A stretch of DNA of 62,610 nucleotides, from the NCBI GenBank assembly GCA_002329155.1, contig DCXY01000052.1, positions 37,327 to 99,936 on the forward strand, given 5' to 3'. Made by a program: the position numbers and the translations under genes. This DNA comes from Stenotrophomonas sp. UBA2124 (GTDB taxonomy: Bacteria > Pseudomonadota > Gammaproteobacteria > Xanthomonadales > Xanthomonadaceae). Shown one piece after another: positions 36,110 to 45,164 of this stretch (position 1 is its first letter; every line of letters begins with the position of its first letter). A model generated the notes under the pieces. The model searched no databases and was not told the DNA's origin. It worked only from the letters and a program-made list of their open reading frames with translations.

Positions 36110-37832
36110 TGGTCTGAAGATCGTCCGGCGCGAGGCCGGTGACGCCGGGCAATGGGATGCACGCACCTTGCCACTGCTGCAGCGCATCTACGCTGCACGT
36201 GGTGCGGCGTCTGTCGAGCAGGCACAGCCAAAGCTGGCACAGCTGCATGCGCCGGAACTGCTGGGCGGCATGCAAGCCGCGGTGGAACTACTGGCCGCTG
36301 CCATCGAGCAGGGCAAGCGCATCCTGGTGGTGGGAGATTTCGACTGCGATGGTGCCACCGCCTGTGCGGTAGGTGTGCGTGGCCTGCGCATGCTTGGTGC
36401 GGGCGACGTGGTGCACGCGGTGCCCAATCGCATGGTGCACGGTTATGGGCTCTCGCCATCGCTGGTGGAAGAGCTGGCCGCGCTCAAGCCCGACCTGCTG
36501 ATCACGGTGGATCATGGCATTGCCTGCCATGCCGGCGTCACCGCGGCCAAGGCACTTGGCTGGCAGGTGCTGGTCACCGATCACCATCTGCCGGGCGAGC
36601 ACCTGCCGCCTGCCGATGCCATCGTCGATCCGAATGTGGAAGGCGACAGCTTTCCCAGCAAGGCGCTCGCCGGCGTCGGTGTCATCTTCTACGTGCTGAT
36701 GGCGCTGCGGCGGCATCTGCGTGACCAGGGGCGCTACGCGGCGCAGCCCGAGCCCGACCTGCTCACACTGCTGGACCTGGTGGCGGTAGGCACTGTTGCC
36801 GACCTCGTGGTGCTGGATGCCAACAATCGTGCGCTGGTGGGAGCAGGCTTGCGCCGGCTGCGCAATGGCCAGGGCTGTGTTGGCCTGCGCGCACTCATCG
36901 AAGCCAGTGGCCGTGATGCGCGGCGGCTTACCGCAAGTGACATCGGGTTCGCCCTGGGGCCGCGCCTCAATGCAGCCGGCCGCCTGGAAGACATGGCGCT
37001 GGGTATCAAACTGCTGCTCACCGAAAACCCGGTGCAGGCGCGCGAGATAGCCGCGCTGCTGGAAGAGATCAACGCCGAACGGCGCGCGGTGCAGCAGCTG
37101 ATGACCGACGACGCCGAACTGGCGGTGTCGCGCGCATTGCTGGACGACGGCGGTCAGCGCCCGGTTGCTGCCTGCCTGTTCGATGCGCAATGGCACCCCG
37201 GTGTGGTCGGGCTGGTTGCATCGAAGATGAAGGACCGGCTGCATCGGCCCGTCATCGCATTCGCGCCCTCCGAACCCGGCAGCGATGCCCTGCGCGGTTC
37301 GGCTCGTTCCATCGGCGGCTTCCATATCCGTGATGCACTGGCCGCGATCAACGCCACGCACCCCGGTTTGATGGAGAAGTTTGGTGGCCACGCGATGGCG
37401 GCGGGCCTGAGCCTTGCGCTGGGCAAGTTCGAGGCCTTCAAGCTGGCCTTCGAGCAGCAGGTCTTCGCCACGCTCGATCCCGCATTGCTGCAGCAGCAGC
37501 TGCTCAGCGATGGTGAACTCAGCGCGGCCGAATTCGATTTCAATCATGCCGAAGCACTGCGACTCGCAGGTCCATGGGGACAGGGTTTCGCCGAGCCACT
37601 GTTCGACGGCAGCTTCGAGGTGCTGGAATGGCGCGTGCTCAAGGAACGTCACCTCAAGCTGGTGCTGCGCCCTCCGGGCTCAACCCTGCGCCTGAACGCC
37701 ATCCACTTCGGCGGCTGGGCCGGCACCGCGCCCGGTCAGCACCTGCATATCGCCTACCGGCTGGTGGGTGACGACTATCGTGGTGGGCAGGCCATCCAAC
37801 TGATCGTGGAGCATTGCCAGCCGGTCCCCTAG
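36102..37832 (+). CDS. recJ: Single-stranded-DNA-specific exonuclease RecJ
   Basis: The 576-residue DHH-family 5'-3' exonuclease acts in recombination and mismatch repair. Motifs are DFDCDGATA (motif I), TVDHGI (II), VTDHHLPG (III, DHH), the GGHAMAAG block of the DHHA1 domain and the C-terminal OB-fold. The length matches E. coli RecJ (577). ATG 36102 overlaps the rpfE stop by eight bases. Confidence 0.95.
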   Translation: MHDGLKIVRREAGDAGQWDARTLPLLQRIYAARGAASVEQAQPKLAQLHAPELLGGMQAAVELLAAAIEQGKRILVVGDFDCDGATACAVGVRGLRMLGAGDVVHAVPNRMVHGYGLSPSLVEELAALKPDLLITVDHGIACHAGVTAAKALGWQVLVTDHHLPGEHLPPADAIVDPNVEGDSFPSKALAGVGVIFYVLMALRRHLRDQGRYAAQPEPDLLTLLDLVAVGTVADLVVLDANNRALVGAGLRRLRNGQGCVGLRALIEASGRDARRLTASDIGFALGPRLNAAGRLEDMALGIKLLLTENPVQAREIAALLEEINAERRAVQQLMTDDAELAVSRALLDDGGQRPVAACLFDAQWHPGVVGLVASKMKDRLHRPVIAFAPSEPGSDALRGSARSIGGFHIRDALAAINATHPGLMEKFGGHAMAAGLSLALGKFEAFKLAFEQQVFATLDPALLQQQLLSDGELSAAEFDFNHAEALRLAGPWGQGFAEPLFDGSFEVLEWRVLKERHLKLVLRPPGSTLRLNAIHFGGWAGTAPGQHLHIAYRLVGDDYRGGQAIQLIVEHCQPVP

Positions 37833-37969
37833 TTGCTGGCAGATGGGGGCGCGCCCTTTGTTGCCGGGGAGTGTCATGGGGCTGGGCCGGCATGCAAAGA
37901 TGGCGTGCCGTTAACCCCGGAACGCCACTATGTGCGTTCACTCTCCTGATCCCTGGATGGAGCAACGAG

Positions 37970-40852
37970 ATGGCCGTGAAGACGTGGCAGTTGTGGGCAG
38001 CATTGGCGTTGGGGGGCGTGTTGGCATTGCCGACAACCGCGCAGCAGGCGCATCGCCTGCCGCCGCCACCGTTACTGATCGCGGCAGCCGAGGCGGAGCA
38101 GCCCATCGGCCTGCGCAGTGTGCGGGTGGAAGGCGAGGTGCAGGCCGGTATCGCCCAGACCCGCATCGAGCTGGAGTTCCACAACCCCAACCGGCGCGTG
38201 CTGGAGGGCGAGCTGCAGTTTCCGTTGGCCGATGGCCAGCAGTTGACCGGCTTTGCGTTGGATATCGACGGGCAGATGCGCGATGCGGTGCCCGTTCCCA
38301 AGGAGCGGGGCCGGCAGGTGTTCGAGGCCATCACCCGGCAGAATGTGGACCCGGGCCTGCTGGAACAGACCGCCGGCAACCAGTTCCGGCTGCGCATCTA
38401 TCCGCTGCCTGCGGGCGGTACGCGCCGCGTGCGATTGACCCTGCGTGAGGCCATGCCGATCAGTGACGACGCCTGGCAGTGGCGCATGCCACTCCAGTTT
38501 GCCGCGACGGCGGGGCAGGTGAGCCTGAAGCTGTACGCACCGGTGACGCCGCAGGGCGGTGAGGGTGCTTTCGCTTTCAAGGGGCGGGAATTGTCGTGGC
38601 AAGGCGCCGGGCGTCAACTGCCGGCGCAGCTTGAATGGCGGCTTCCTGCACAGGTGGCAGCGGGCATGCAGGTGGCCAGCTTTGAAGGTGAGCACTACGT
38701 GCTGGCGCAATTTCCGGTCCCCAAGCCCGCGCAGCGCATATTGCCGGCACACGTAGGCCTGCTATGGGATGCGTCGGGTTCTGCGGTCAAGCGTGATCGC
38801 GCGGCTGAGTTTGCCCTGTTGGACCGCTATTTCGAGAAGCTTGGCAACGGCTCGGTCGCATTGACGGTGCTGCGAGACACGGCGGCACCGGTGCGCCGCT
38901 TCACGATCCGCAACGGCGACTGGAGTGCGTTGCGCCGTGTACTGGAACAGGAACCGTTGGACGGAGCGAGCGCGCTTTCCAGCTGGAAGCCCGATCCAGC
39001 GATCAAGGAGTATCTGTTGCTGAGTGACGGCCTGGGCAACTGGGGCGACGAACGGATGCCAATGCTGCCGGCTGACCAGCAACTGTTTGCGATCAGTGGT
39101 GCGGGCGCACACACCGACAGCGTGCGCCTGCGCGGTTGGAGCGAGGCCAATCGTGGCCGTCTGGTGAGGCTTGATGGTGGCAACGTCGCCACGGCAATGA
39201 CGGAGTTGCTGGCCGAACCGATGGCTGTGGAAGTCGCGCAGGCGGCAGGACTCGATGATGTGGTGATCGACCGCCGCAGCATCAATCAGGGCTGGCTGTG
39301 GATTCATGCGCGTGCGCAGAACGCTGGCGTACCGCTGCGGGTACGTATCGACAACGGCACCTGGCAGACACCGGGCCTTGACGCCTCGAAGACGGATGGC
39401 GCCTTGCTGGCCGGCCTGTGGGCGCAAGCCAGGCTGCAGCAGCTGGCCGTGGAGCCGCGCGTCAATCGTGAGGCCATGCAGCGATTGTCGCAGCGATTCG
39501 GCATGGTCAGCGAGGGCACCTCGCTGATTGTTCTGGACAGCATCGAGGACTACCTGCGCTACGCGATTCGCCCGCCGGCGCCACTGCGTGCCGAGTATGA
39601 CAAACGCTATGCGCGGGAGCTGGGTGATCGCGAAGCCGCCCGCAAGCAGCATCTGGATGAGGTGGCCAGCCTCTGGCAGGAGCGCCGCCAGTGGTGGGAG
39701 AAGCGGTGGCCGAAGGATGCGCCGGCAGTGAAGCTGGATCCGCGTGATCAGGCGCTCCAGTACAGCCAGAACGCGGGCGAAGCGCGCATGCGGGCAGCGG
39801 CCCCCGCGCCACGACCGGCGTTGGGCCCGCCAAGGCCGTCACCATTGCCTGCACCGCCTGCGGCCGCGGCAGAAGCATTGGATAGCGTCGAGGTTGCCGC
39901 CGACGCTGCGGGTGGGGACGCAGGCGATGCGGTGAACGAAGGCCAGTTGCAGATCCGGATTGCCGCCTGGGAGCCGGATTCGGACGTTGCCAAACGCCTG
40001 CGCAAGGTGCCTGCCAATGAGCTGTATGCCGCCTACCTGCGCGAGCGCGCCGCGAACGCGGGCAGCAGTGCGTTCTATCTGGATGTGGCCGACATGCTGC
40101 TGGCTGCGGGCCAACGTGATCTGGCATTGCGTGTGCTCTCCAATCTGGCCGAGATGGACCTGGACAACCGGCACCTGCTGCGCGTGCTGGGCTATCGCCT
40201 GATGCAGGCCGACGCGCCGGAGCTTGCGGTACCGGTATTCGAGCAGGTGCTGGTGATGGCCGAGGATGAGCCGCAGAGCTTCCGTGATCTGGGCTTGGCG
40301 TTGGCAGCAACCGGCCGCAACCAGGAGGCGGTGAAGGCGCTCTACGAGGTGGTCGTGCGCGAATGGGATGGACGTTTTGAAGGTGTGTCCCTGATCGCGC
40401 TGGATGAGTTGACCAACCTGATCGCACGCGCCAGACCTGCGCTGGATGTGCAGGTCATCGACCCGCGACTGCGGCAGGCGATGCCGCTGGATCTGCGCGT
40501 GGTGTTGGCATGGGACAGCGACAACAGTGACATGGATCTGTGGGTCACCGATCCCAACGGTGAGAAGACCTACTACGGCAACACCCGCAGCTACCAGGGT
40601 GGCGAGATATCGGAGGATTTCATCGGCGGCTATGGCCCTGAGCAGTTCTCGCTGCGCGAAGCCAAGCCGGGCGTCTACAAGGTGGAGGCCAACTTCTATG
40701 GGAGCAGGCAGCAACTGGTGACGGGAGCGACCACGTTGATGCTGTGCCTCAGCACCAAGTGGGGCACCGCAGCCCAGCAGGACAAGGCGGTGAGCATGCG
40801 GCTGGTCGATGCGCGCGAGACGGTGCTGGTGGGCGAGTTCGAGGTGCGGTGA
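37970..40852 (+). CDS. Exported VIT-VWA-TPR-DUF2135 protein
   Basis: The 960-residue precursor has a signal peptide (AALALGGVLALPTTA). A VIT domain (about 45-170, IELEFHNPNRRVLEGELQFP) is followed by a VWA-like domain with a MIDAS-type DASGS (about 262-266) and by a long middle region. A TPR-like helical repeat block is seen around 680-820. The C-terminal YfaP-type DUF2135 domain contains LAWDSDNSDMDLWVTDPNG and FIGGYGPEQFS. VIT and VWA domains mediate calcium- or magnesium-dependent binding to other proteins. It is likely a periplasmic or surface protein acting in binding or assembly. It faces two convergent PPC-type genes. Ribosome site GGAG is seven bases upstream of ATG 37970. Exact function unknown. 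Confidence 0.8.
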   Translation: MAVKTWQLWAALALGGVLALPTTAQQAHRLPPPPLLIAAAEAEQPIGLRSVRVEGEVQAGIAQTRIELEFHNPNRRVLEGELQFPLADGQQLTGFALDIDGQMRDAVPVPKERGRQVFEAITRQNVDPGLLEQTAGNQFRLRIYPLPAGGTRRVRLTLREAMPISDDAWQWRMPLQFAATAGQVSLKLYAPVTPQGGEGAFAFKGRELSWQGAGRQLPAQLEWRLPAQVAAGMQVASFEGEHYVLAQFPVPKPAQRILPAHVGLLWDASGSAVKRDRAAEFALLDRYFEKLGNGSVALTVLRDTAAPVRRFTIRNGDWSALRRVLEQEPLDGASALSSWKPDPAIKEYLLLSDGLGNWGDERMPMLPADQQLFAISGAGAHTDSVRLRGWSEANRGRLVRLDGGNVATAMTELLAEPMAVEVAQAAGLDDVVIDRRSINQGWLWIHARAQNAGVPLRVRIDNGTWQTPGLDASKTDGALLAGLWAQARLQQLAVEPRVNREAMQRLSQRFGMVSEGTSLIVLDSIEDYLRYAIRPPAPLRAEYDKRYARELGDREAARKQHLDEVASLWQERRQWWEKRWPKDAPAVKLDPRDQALQYSQNAGEARMRAAAPAPRPALGPPRPSPLPAPPAAAAEALDSVEVAADAAGGDAGDAVNEGQLQIRIAAWEPDSDVAKRLRKVPANELYAAYLRERAANAGSSAFYLDVADMLLAAGQRDLALRVLSNLAEMDLDNRHLLRVLGYRLMQADAPELAVPVFEQVLVMAEDEPQSFRDLGLALAATGRNQEAVKALYEVVVREWDGRFEGVSLIALDELTNLIARARPALDVQVIDPRLRQAMPLDLRVVLAWDSDNSDMDLWVTDPNGEKTYYGNTRSYQGGEISEDFIGGYGPEQFSLREAKPGVYKVEANFYGSRQQLVTGATTLMLCLSTKWGTAAQQDKAVSMRLVDARETVLVGEFEVR

Positions 40853-40888
40853 GGGTTGCCCGTCGTCGGGTAGTGGCTCTCACATCGG

Positions 40889-41084
40889 CCCTCACCCCAA
40901 CCCCTCTCCCGCGCGCGGGAGAGGGGCTCTCAGCTGAGATTCGGCGCTGATCAGGCTCCCGGTGGGAGAGGGGCTTTGAGAGGTGGTGTTGTGATGTGGC
41001 CCGGGTAAGCTGAGCGCACCCGGGGTGCCCAGTGCGGCAGGTCAGCGCGTAGTGCCCCGGGTGCGCTTTGCTTGCCCGGGCTAC
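40889..41084. repeat. Mixed cluster of two palindromic repeat families
   Basis: One CCCCTCTCCCG-type copy (40889-40926) plus a degraded one near 40950-40978 is followed by an inverted pair of CCCGGG-type elements (about 40996-41025 and 41056-41084). The gap separates the convergent VIT-VWA gene and first PPC gene and shows no coding. It may serve as a bidirectional transcription end. Confidence 0.75.
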
Positions 41085-41116
41085 GTGATGCGGGCTTCTG
41101 CGTTGCCGGCAGCCGC

Positions 41117-42463
41117 TTACTTGCGGCGCACCAACAGGCGGTAGCCGCCGTTGGCGTTGGGGTCGAAGCTGTGCGCGAGCAGCACGTAGCGGCCTGCTTC
41201 CAGCTCGACTTCCAGCGACGGGTCCAGGCTGCTGTCGCTGTCGTCCTGCTGCGCCACTTCCTCGCCGTTGCGCATCAGGGTCACCATGCCGTCCAGCTCG
41301 CCGTTGCCGGTCATGCTGATGACGTAATTGCCCTTGCGCGGAATCTCCAGCGTGTAGAGGGCGTGGTTGCCCGGGCGCAGCACGCCCTGCTGTTCGCGGC
41401 CGATCTTCAGCTCGGGGCGGCTGGGGCCATCGGGTGCTGCCGTGGTGGTGGTCGCCAGCTTGAACACGCCGCCACGGCCGTTCACCGAGCGCACCGACAC
41501 GTTGTACTCACCGGCATCCAGCACCTGGGTGATGCGCGAGTTGGTGCTGTTGCCAGCGCCATCGTCATCGCTGAGGGTGATATCGCCGCCCTGCAGGGTC
41601 AGGTAGGTGTCGATGTCGTTGCTGCTGGCATCGAACTGCACGCGGCGTCGCTCGGGCAGGGTCAGCACGAAGCTGCGCGTGTCCTCGCTGCCGACGAAGC
41701 TGCTGGTGTCGCCATCAACCGGCAGCGGCGTGCCATCTTCAAAGACCAGGCCTTCGGGCATCTCGGCGCGGTTGATGTTGAGGTAGAACGCACCCGTGGC
41801 ATCGGAAAAACTGCCTGCCGTCACCGTGTAGCTGCCAGGCTTGAGCGGTGCCAGCAGCCGGGAATTCAGGTGCTGGCCGCCGTCGTCGTCTTCCAGACTG
41901 AGGCCGTTGCCGCTGAGCTGCAGGCGGGCGTCGAACTCGTTGGATTCCAGATCGATGGTGTACAGGCCCGGCTGCGCCACCTGCAGGGTGTAGCTCTTGT
42001 CGCCGTCGCGCAGCCAGTCGGTGATGCGGCTATTGCCGGTCAGGGGCTTGCCGTCGTAGGCGGCGATGGGTTCGGCGGAGAGCTGGTACGGGCCGAAGGC
42101 GCGCGCATCGGCACCATTGACGGCAACCAGGTACTGGCCGGCCTTGTCGGCACGCATGCTCAGCTTGGTGCAGCACTCGTCCTCGGATTCGGTGCGGCTG
42201 ATCAGCGTGTCGCGGTGAAATACCGACAGCGAACCCTTGAGCGCGCCTTCCAGCGTCAGCTGCACGGCCTGGCCGGCGGCCAGCTGCAGGGTGTAGAGCT
42301 GGCTGCGGGTGCCGTCGCTGTAGTTGATCGGTGCGCTGGTGGTGATCTCGCCGCTGGTTTCGGCGTTGAGCGGAAGTGCGCGGGTCGGGCCGGCGGCCAG
42401 TGCCGGGGCGCTGATCGCGGTGGTGATGGCGAGGGACAGCAGTCCTGCTGTGAGGTGCTTCAC
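41117..42463 (-). CDS. Secreted PPC-like repeat protein, paralogue A
   Basis: The 448-residue precursor has a signal peptide (SLAITTAISAPALAAG) and about three to four beta repeats like the bacterial pre-peptidase C-terminal (PPC) domain. Each repeat ends with an acidic turn followed by Asn and Arg, as in LEDDDGGQHLNSR and LSDDDGAGNSTNSR, then a PGSYTV-like strand. The DDD-G-N turns suggest calcium binding. Starts with GTG (42463) after AAGGA. It is a clear paralogue of the next gene upstream (shared blocks YDGKPL, ITDWL or AIDWL, LESNxFDA). It has no enzyme domain, so it is probably a surface or envelope binding protein. A Cys pair (ECC) is unusual. Confidence 0.7.
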   Translation of the reverse strand: MKHLTAGLLSLAITTAISAPALAAGPTRALPLNAETSGEITTSAPINYSDGTRSQLYTLQLAAGQAVQLTLEGALKGSLSVFHRDTLISRTESEDECCTKLSMRADKAGQYLVAVNGADARAFGPYQLSAEPIAAYDGKPLTGNSRITDWLRDGDKSYTLQVAQPGLYTIDLESNEFDARLQLSGNGLSLEDDDGGQHLNSRLLAPLKPGSYTVTAGSFSDATGAFYLNINRAEMPEGLVFEDGTPLPVDGDTSSFVGSEDTRSFVLTLPERRRVQFDASSNDIDTYLTLQGGDITLSDDDGAGNSTNSRITQVLDAGEYNVSVRSVNGRGGVFKLATTTTAAPDGPSRPELKIGREQQGVLRPGNHALYTLEIPRKGNYVISMTGNGELDGMVTLMRNGEEVAQQDDSDSSLDPSLEVELEAGRYVLLAHSFDPNANGGYRLLVRRK

Positions 42464-42506
42464 TTCGATTTCCTTATGTGGAAAAGCAAGGGGTCGGATG
42501 AAAAAC

Positions 42507-42532
42507 CGCCCCGGTCATTGCTGGCCGGGGCG
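42507..42532 (-). terminator. Terminator between the two PPC-like genes
   Basis: Eight-base stem CGCCCCGG / CCGGGGCG with a ten-base loop and, on the minus strand, GGTTTTTC after it. It lies 33 bp past the stop of paralogue B, so A may rely on read-through or its own promoter. Confidence 0.65.
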
Positions 42533-42564
42533 TTGAGATGTGCCGCATGGGCGCGGCAGCTGGA

Positions 42565-43782
42565 TCAGTTGGCTTCGACCGCGGCAGCGGCAGCATCCGC
42601 TGCGGCGGTGGCGGCCTCATTCGCCTCAGCGGCTGCTTGTGCTGACAGTTCGGCAATGTCCTTGCGGTTGTTGTTCGACGCTGTCACGTCGCCCGCGCCC
42701 AGATCGGTGGTCTCCAGCTCGAACACGCCCTGCTGGCTGCCCAGGCTGCCCACCGCCACGATGTAACGGCCGGCGCGCAGCGACAGGGTCAGCTGCGCGT
42801 TGGTGCCGTTGCCGCCGTCATCGTCCTCGGCATCCACGCCGGGGCCGGTGATGTGCAGCGTGGAGTCGAAGCCGTCGGCGATGGCGTCGAACTGCACCTG
42901 CTTGGCGCTTTCCAGATTCAGCACGAAGGTGCGGCGGCCACGCGAGTCCATCATCGACTGCGCGGTCTGGCCCAGGGTCAGCGGGGTGCCGTCGCGGGTC
43001 ACCAGACCGTTCGGGGTCGGGGTCAGCGCGGTGCTCAGCTTGAACGAGCCGGTGCTGCCGTTGATGGAGGACGCGGTGATGGTGTAGTCGCCCGGCTCCA
43101 GGTAGGTGCGGATGCGGGCGTTCAGGCGGCCGCCGTTGTCGTCGTCCTCCAGGTCCACATTGCGGCCCTTGAGGTTCAGGTAGGCGTCGAACGCATTGGA
43201 TTCCAGGGTGATGGCGTACAGGCCGGCCTTGTCCACCTTGAGCTTGTATTCCTGCTTCTCGCCCATCAGCCAGTCGATGGCCTGGCTGTCCGGACCCAGC
43301 GGCTTGCCGTCATAGGGCACCACCTTGCCGGTCTTGAGTTTGAACGGGCCGAAGCTGTCGGAGCTGGCACTGTTCACCGCCACCAGGTAGTTGCCGTCCT
43401 TGGGGGCGCGGAAGGCCAGGCTCACCGTGCCGCTGGCGCTGGACATCTCGCCTTCGCCGTCCATGCCGTAGTCGCCGCCGGAGGCGTTGGCCACCATGTT
43501 CTGGCCGTCGAACACGGCCAGTTGGCCGTTCAGCGAGCCGCCGAGCTCCAGCGAGACCGCTTCGCCGCTCTTGAGCGTCATGCTGTAGCCCTGATGGCGG
43601 CTGCCGTCGTTGTAGTTGATGCGGCTGGAGGAGGTGATTTCACCGGAAACGGTGTCGCCAACGACCAGTTTCTGGGCGCTGTCGTTGCTGGCACCACCGG
43701 CCAGGCCGCCGAGCTTCTGGCAGGCTGCAAGCGCGACTGTCATCGAGATCGCAGCGAAAAGGCGGGCATGACGTGTGTTCAA
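42565..43782 (-). CDS. PPC-like repeat lipoprotein, paralogue B
   Basis: The 405-residue precursor carries a lipobox VALAAC (Cys21), so it is anchored in a membrane. Two to three PPC-like beta repeats follow, with turns LEDDDNGGRLNAR and AEDDDGGNGTN. It ends in a long Ala-rich amphipathic helix (AELSAQAAAEANEAATAAADAAAAA) that could coil with partners. The start is TTG 43782 with AAGGA seven bases upstream. It shares the block order SGEIT-S-INY-DG, YLVAVN, YDGKPL, LESNAFDA with paralogue A, showing a tandem duplication in which one copy became a lipoprotein. Function unknown, with an envelope role likely together with the VIT-VWA protein. Confidence 0.7.
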   Translation of the reverse strand: MNTRHARLFAAISMTVALAACQKLGGLAGGASNDSAQKLVVGDTVSGEITSSSRINYNDGSRHQGYSMTLKSGEAVSLELGGSLNGQLAVFDGQNMVANASGGDYGMDGEGEMSSASGTVSLAFRAPKDGNYLVAVNSASSDSFGPFKLKTGKVVPYDGKPLGPDSQAIDWLMGEKQEYKLKVDKAGLYAITLESNAFDAYLNLKGRNVDLEDDDNGGRLNARIRTYLEPGDYTITASSINGSTGSFKLSTALTPTPNGLVTRDGTPLTLGQTAQSMMDSRGRRTFVLNLESAKQVQFDAIADGFDSTLHITGPGVDAEDDDGGNGTNAQLTLSLRAGRYIVAVGSLGSQQGVFELETTDLGAGDVTASNNNRKDIAELSAQAAAEANEAATAAADAAAAAVEAN

Positions 43783-43940
43783 GCGGGAGTCCTTCAGTAG
43801 GGTGGGGTTTCCATTCCGCGCGGGGCGGCACGGGGCGATTCTAGCGGGAACTGGCGTGTATTCAGCGAATATGGCCGGACAAGGTTCGCAGGCCGCATGA
43901 ATGCTAGAATCCCCGGCTTGTCTGCCTCACCTGACCGACC

Positions 43941-45066
43941 ATGATCGAACTCAATCCCATCCGCCAGCGAATCACCGATCTGACCGATCGCGTGGTCTCG
44001 CTCAGGGGGTATCTTTGACTACGACGCCAAGAAAGAGCGTCTTGAAGAAGTAACCCGCGAACTGGAAAACCCGGACATCTGGAACAACCCCGAATACGCC
44101 CAGGCGTTGGGCCGGGAACGTTCCCTGCTGGACAAGACCGTCAGCGGCATCGCCACCGTGCTCGATGGCATGGCCGAAGCCAATGAGCTGCTGGAACTGG
44201 CCGAAAGCGAACAGGACGAAGACACCGCGCTGGCCGTGGTTGCCGACCTGGACAAGCACCAGTCGCATATCGAGAAGCTGGAATTCCAGCGCATGTTCTC
44301 CGGCGAAATGGACGGCATGAACGCCTTCGTCGACATCCAGGCCGGCGCCGGTGGCACCGAGGCCCAGGACTGGGCGGAAATGATGCTGCGCATGTACCTG
44401 CGCTGGTGCGAATCGCGCGGTTGGAAGGCCGAGCTGCTGGAAGTGTCCGGTGGCGACGTCGCAGGCATCAAGTCGGCCACCTTCCGCGTGGAGGGTGATT
44501 TCGCCTATGGCTGGCTGAAGACCGAGACAGGTGTGCACCGCCTGGTGCGCAAGTCGCCGTTCGACTCGGACAACCGCCGCCACACCAGCTTCACCTCGGT
44601 GTTCGTGTCGCCGGAAGTGGACGACAGCATCGAAGTGAACATCAACCCGGCCGACCTGAAGACTGACGTGTACCGTTCCTCCGGTGCCGGTGGTCAGCAC
44701 GTCAACAAGACCGAATCGGCGGTGCGTATCACCCACGTTCCGACCAATACGGTCGTGGCCTGCCAGACCGAGCGCAGCCAGCATGCCAACCGCGACCGCG
44801 CGATGAAGATGCTGGCCGCACGCCTGTACGAGCTGGAAGTGCAGAAGCGCAACGCCGAGCGCGATGCGGTGGAAGCCACCAAGTCCGACATCGGCTGGGG
44901 CAGCCAGATCCGCAACTACGTGCTCGACCAGAGCCGCATCAAGGACCTGCGCACCGGCATCGAACGCACCGACACCCAGAAGGTGCTGGACGGCGACCTG
45001 GATGAGTTCATCGAGGCCAGCCTCAAGTCCGGCCTGCAGGCCGGTGCCAAACGCAGCGACGCGTGA
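43941..45066 (+). CDS. prfB: Peptide chain release factor 2, with programmed +1 frameshift
   Basis: RF2 reads UGA and UAA stop codons. The gene has two frames: ATG 43941 to a UGA at 44016-44018 (25 codons), then the second frame from GAC 44017 to 45066, giving 374 residues in total. The slippery site is intact. The anticodon-like SPF motif is seen in RKSPFDSDNRR, and the GGQ motif in SGAGGQHVNKTESAV. RF2 regulates itself, because low RF2 favours the shift. A TAGAAT -10-like site lies 40-45 bp upstream. lysS follows 98 bp later. Confidence 0.97.
44004..44019 (+). promoter_or_regulatory. RF2 programmed frameshift site
   Basis: AGGGGG (44004-44009, Shine-Dalgarno-like, pairs with 16S rRNA) is followed three bases later by CTT TGA C (44013-44019). 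This is the standard RF2 recoding signal, in which the ribosome moves one base at CUU when UGA is slow to be read. Confidence 0.97.
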
Positions 45067-45164
45067 CCCGGTCTGGCCCCGCGAGGGGCCAAGCCTTGTT
45101 GTACGGTGCGATGGCGTGTAGTGGCCCCGCACCTGTTTTCTCCCCCCAATCGAATCCCAATGCC

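Noticed and set aside
44016..44018. In-frame TGA making prfB look like a broken gene
   Set aside because: The site has the intact RF2 recoding signal (AGGGGG, CTT TGA C), so this is programmed frameshifting rather than a mutation.
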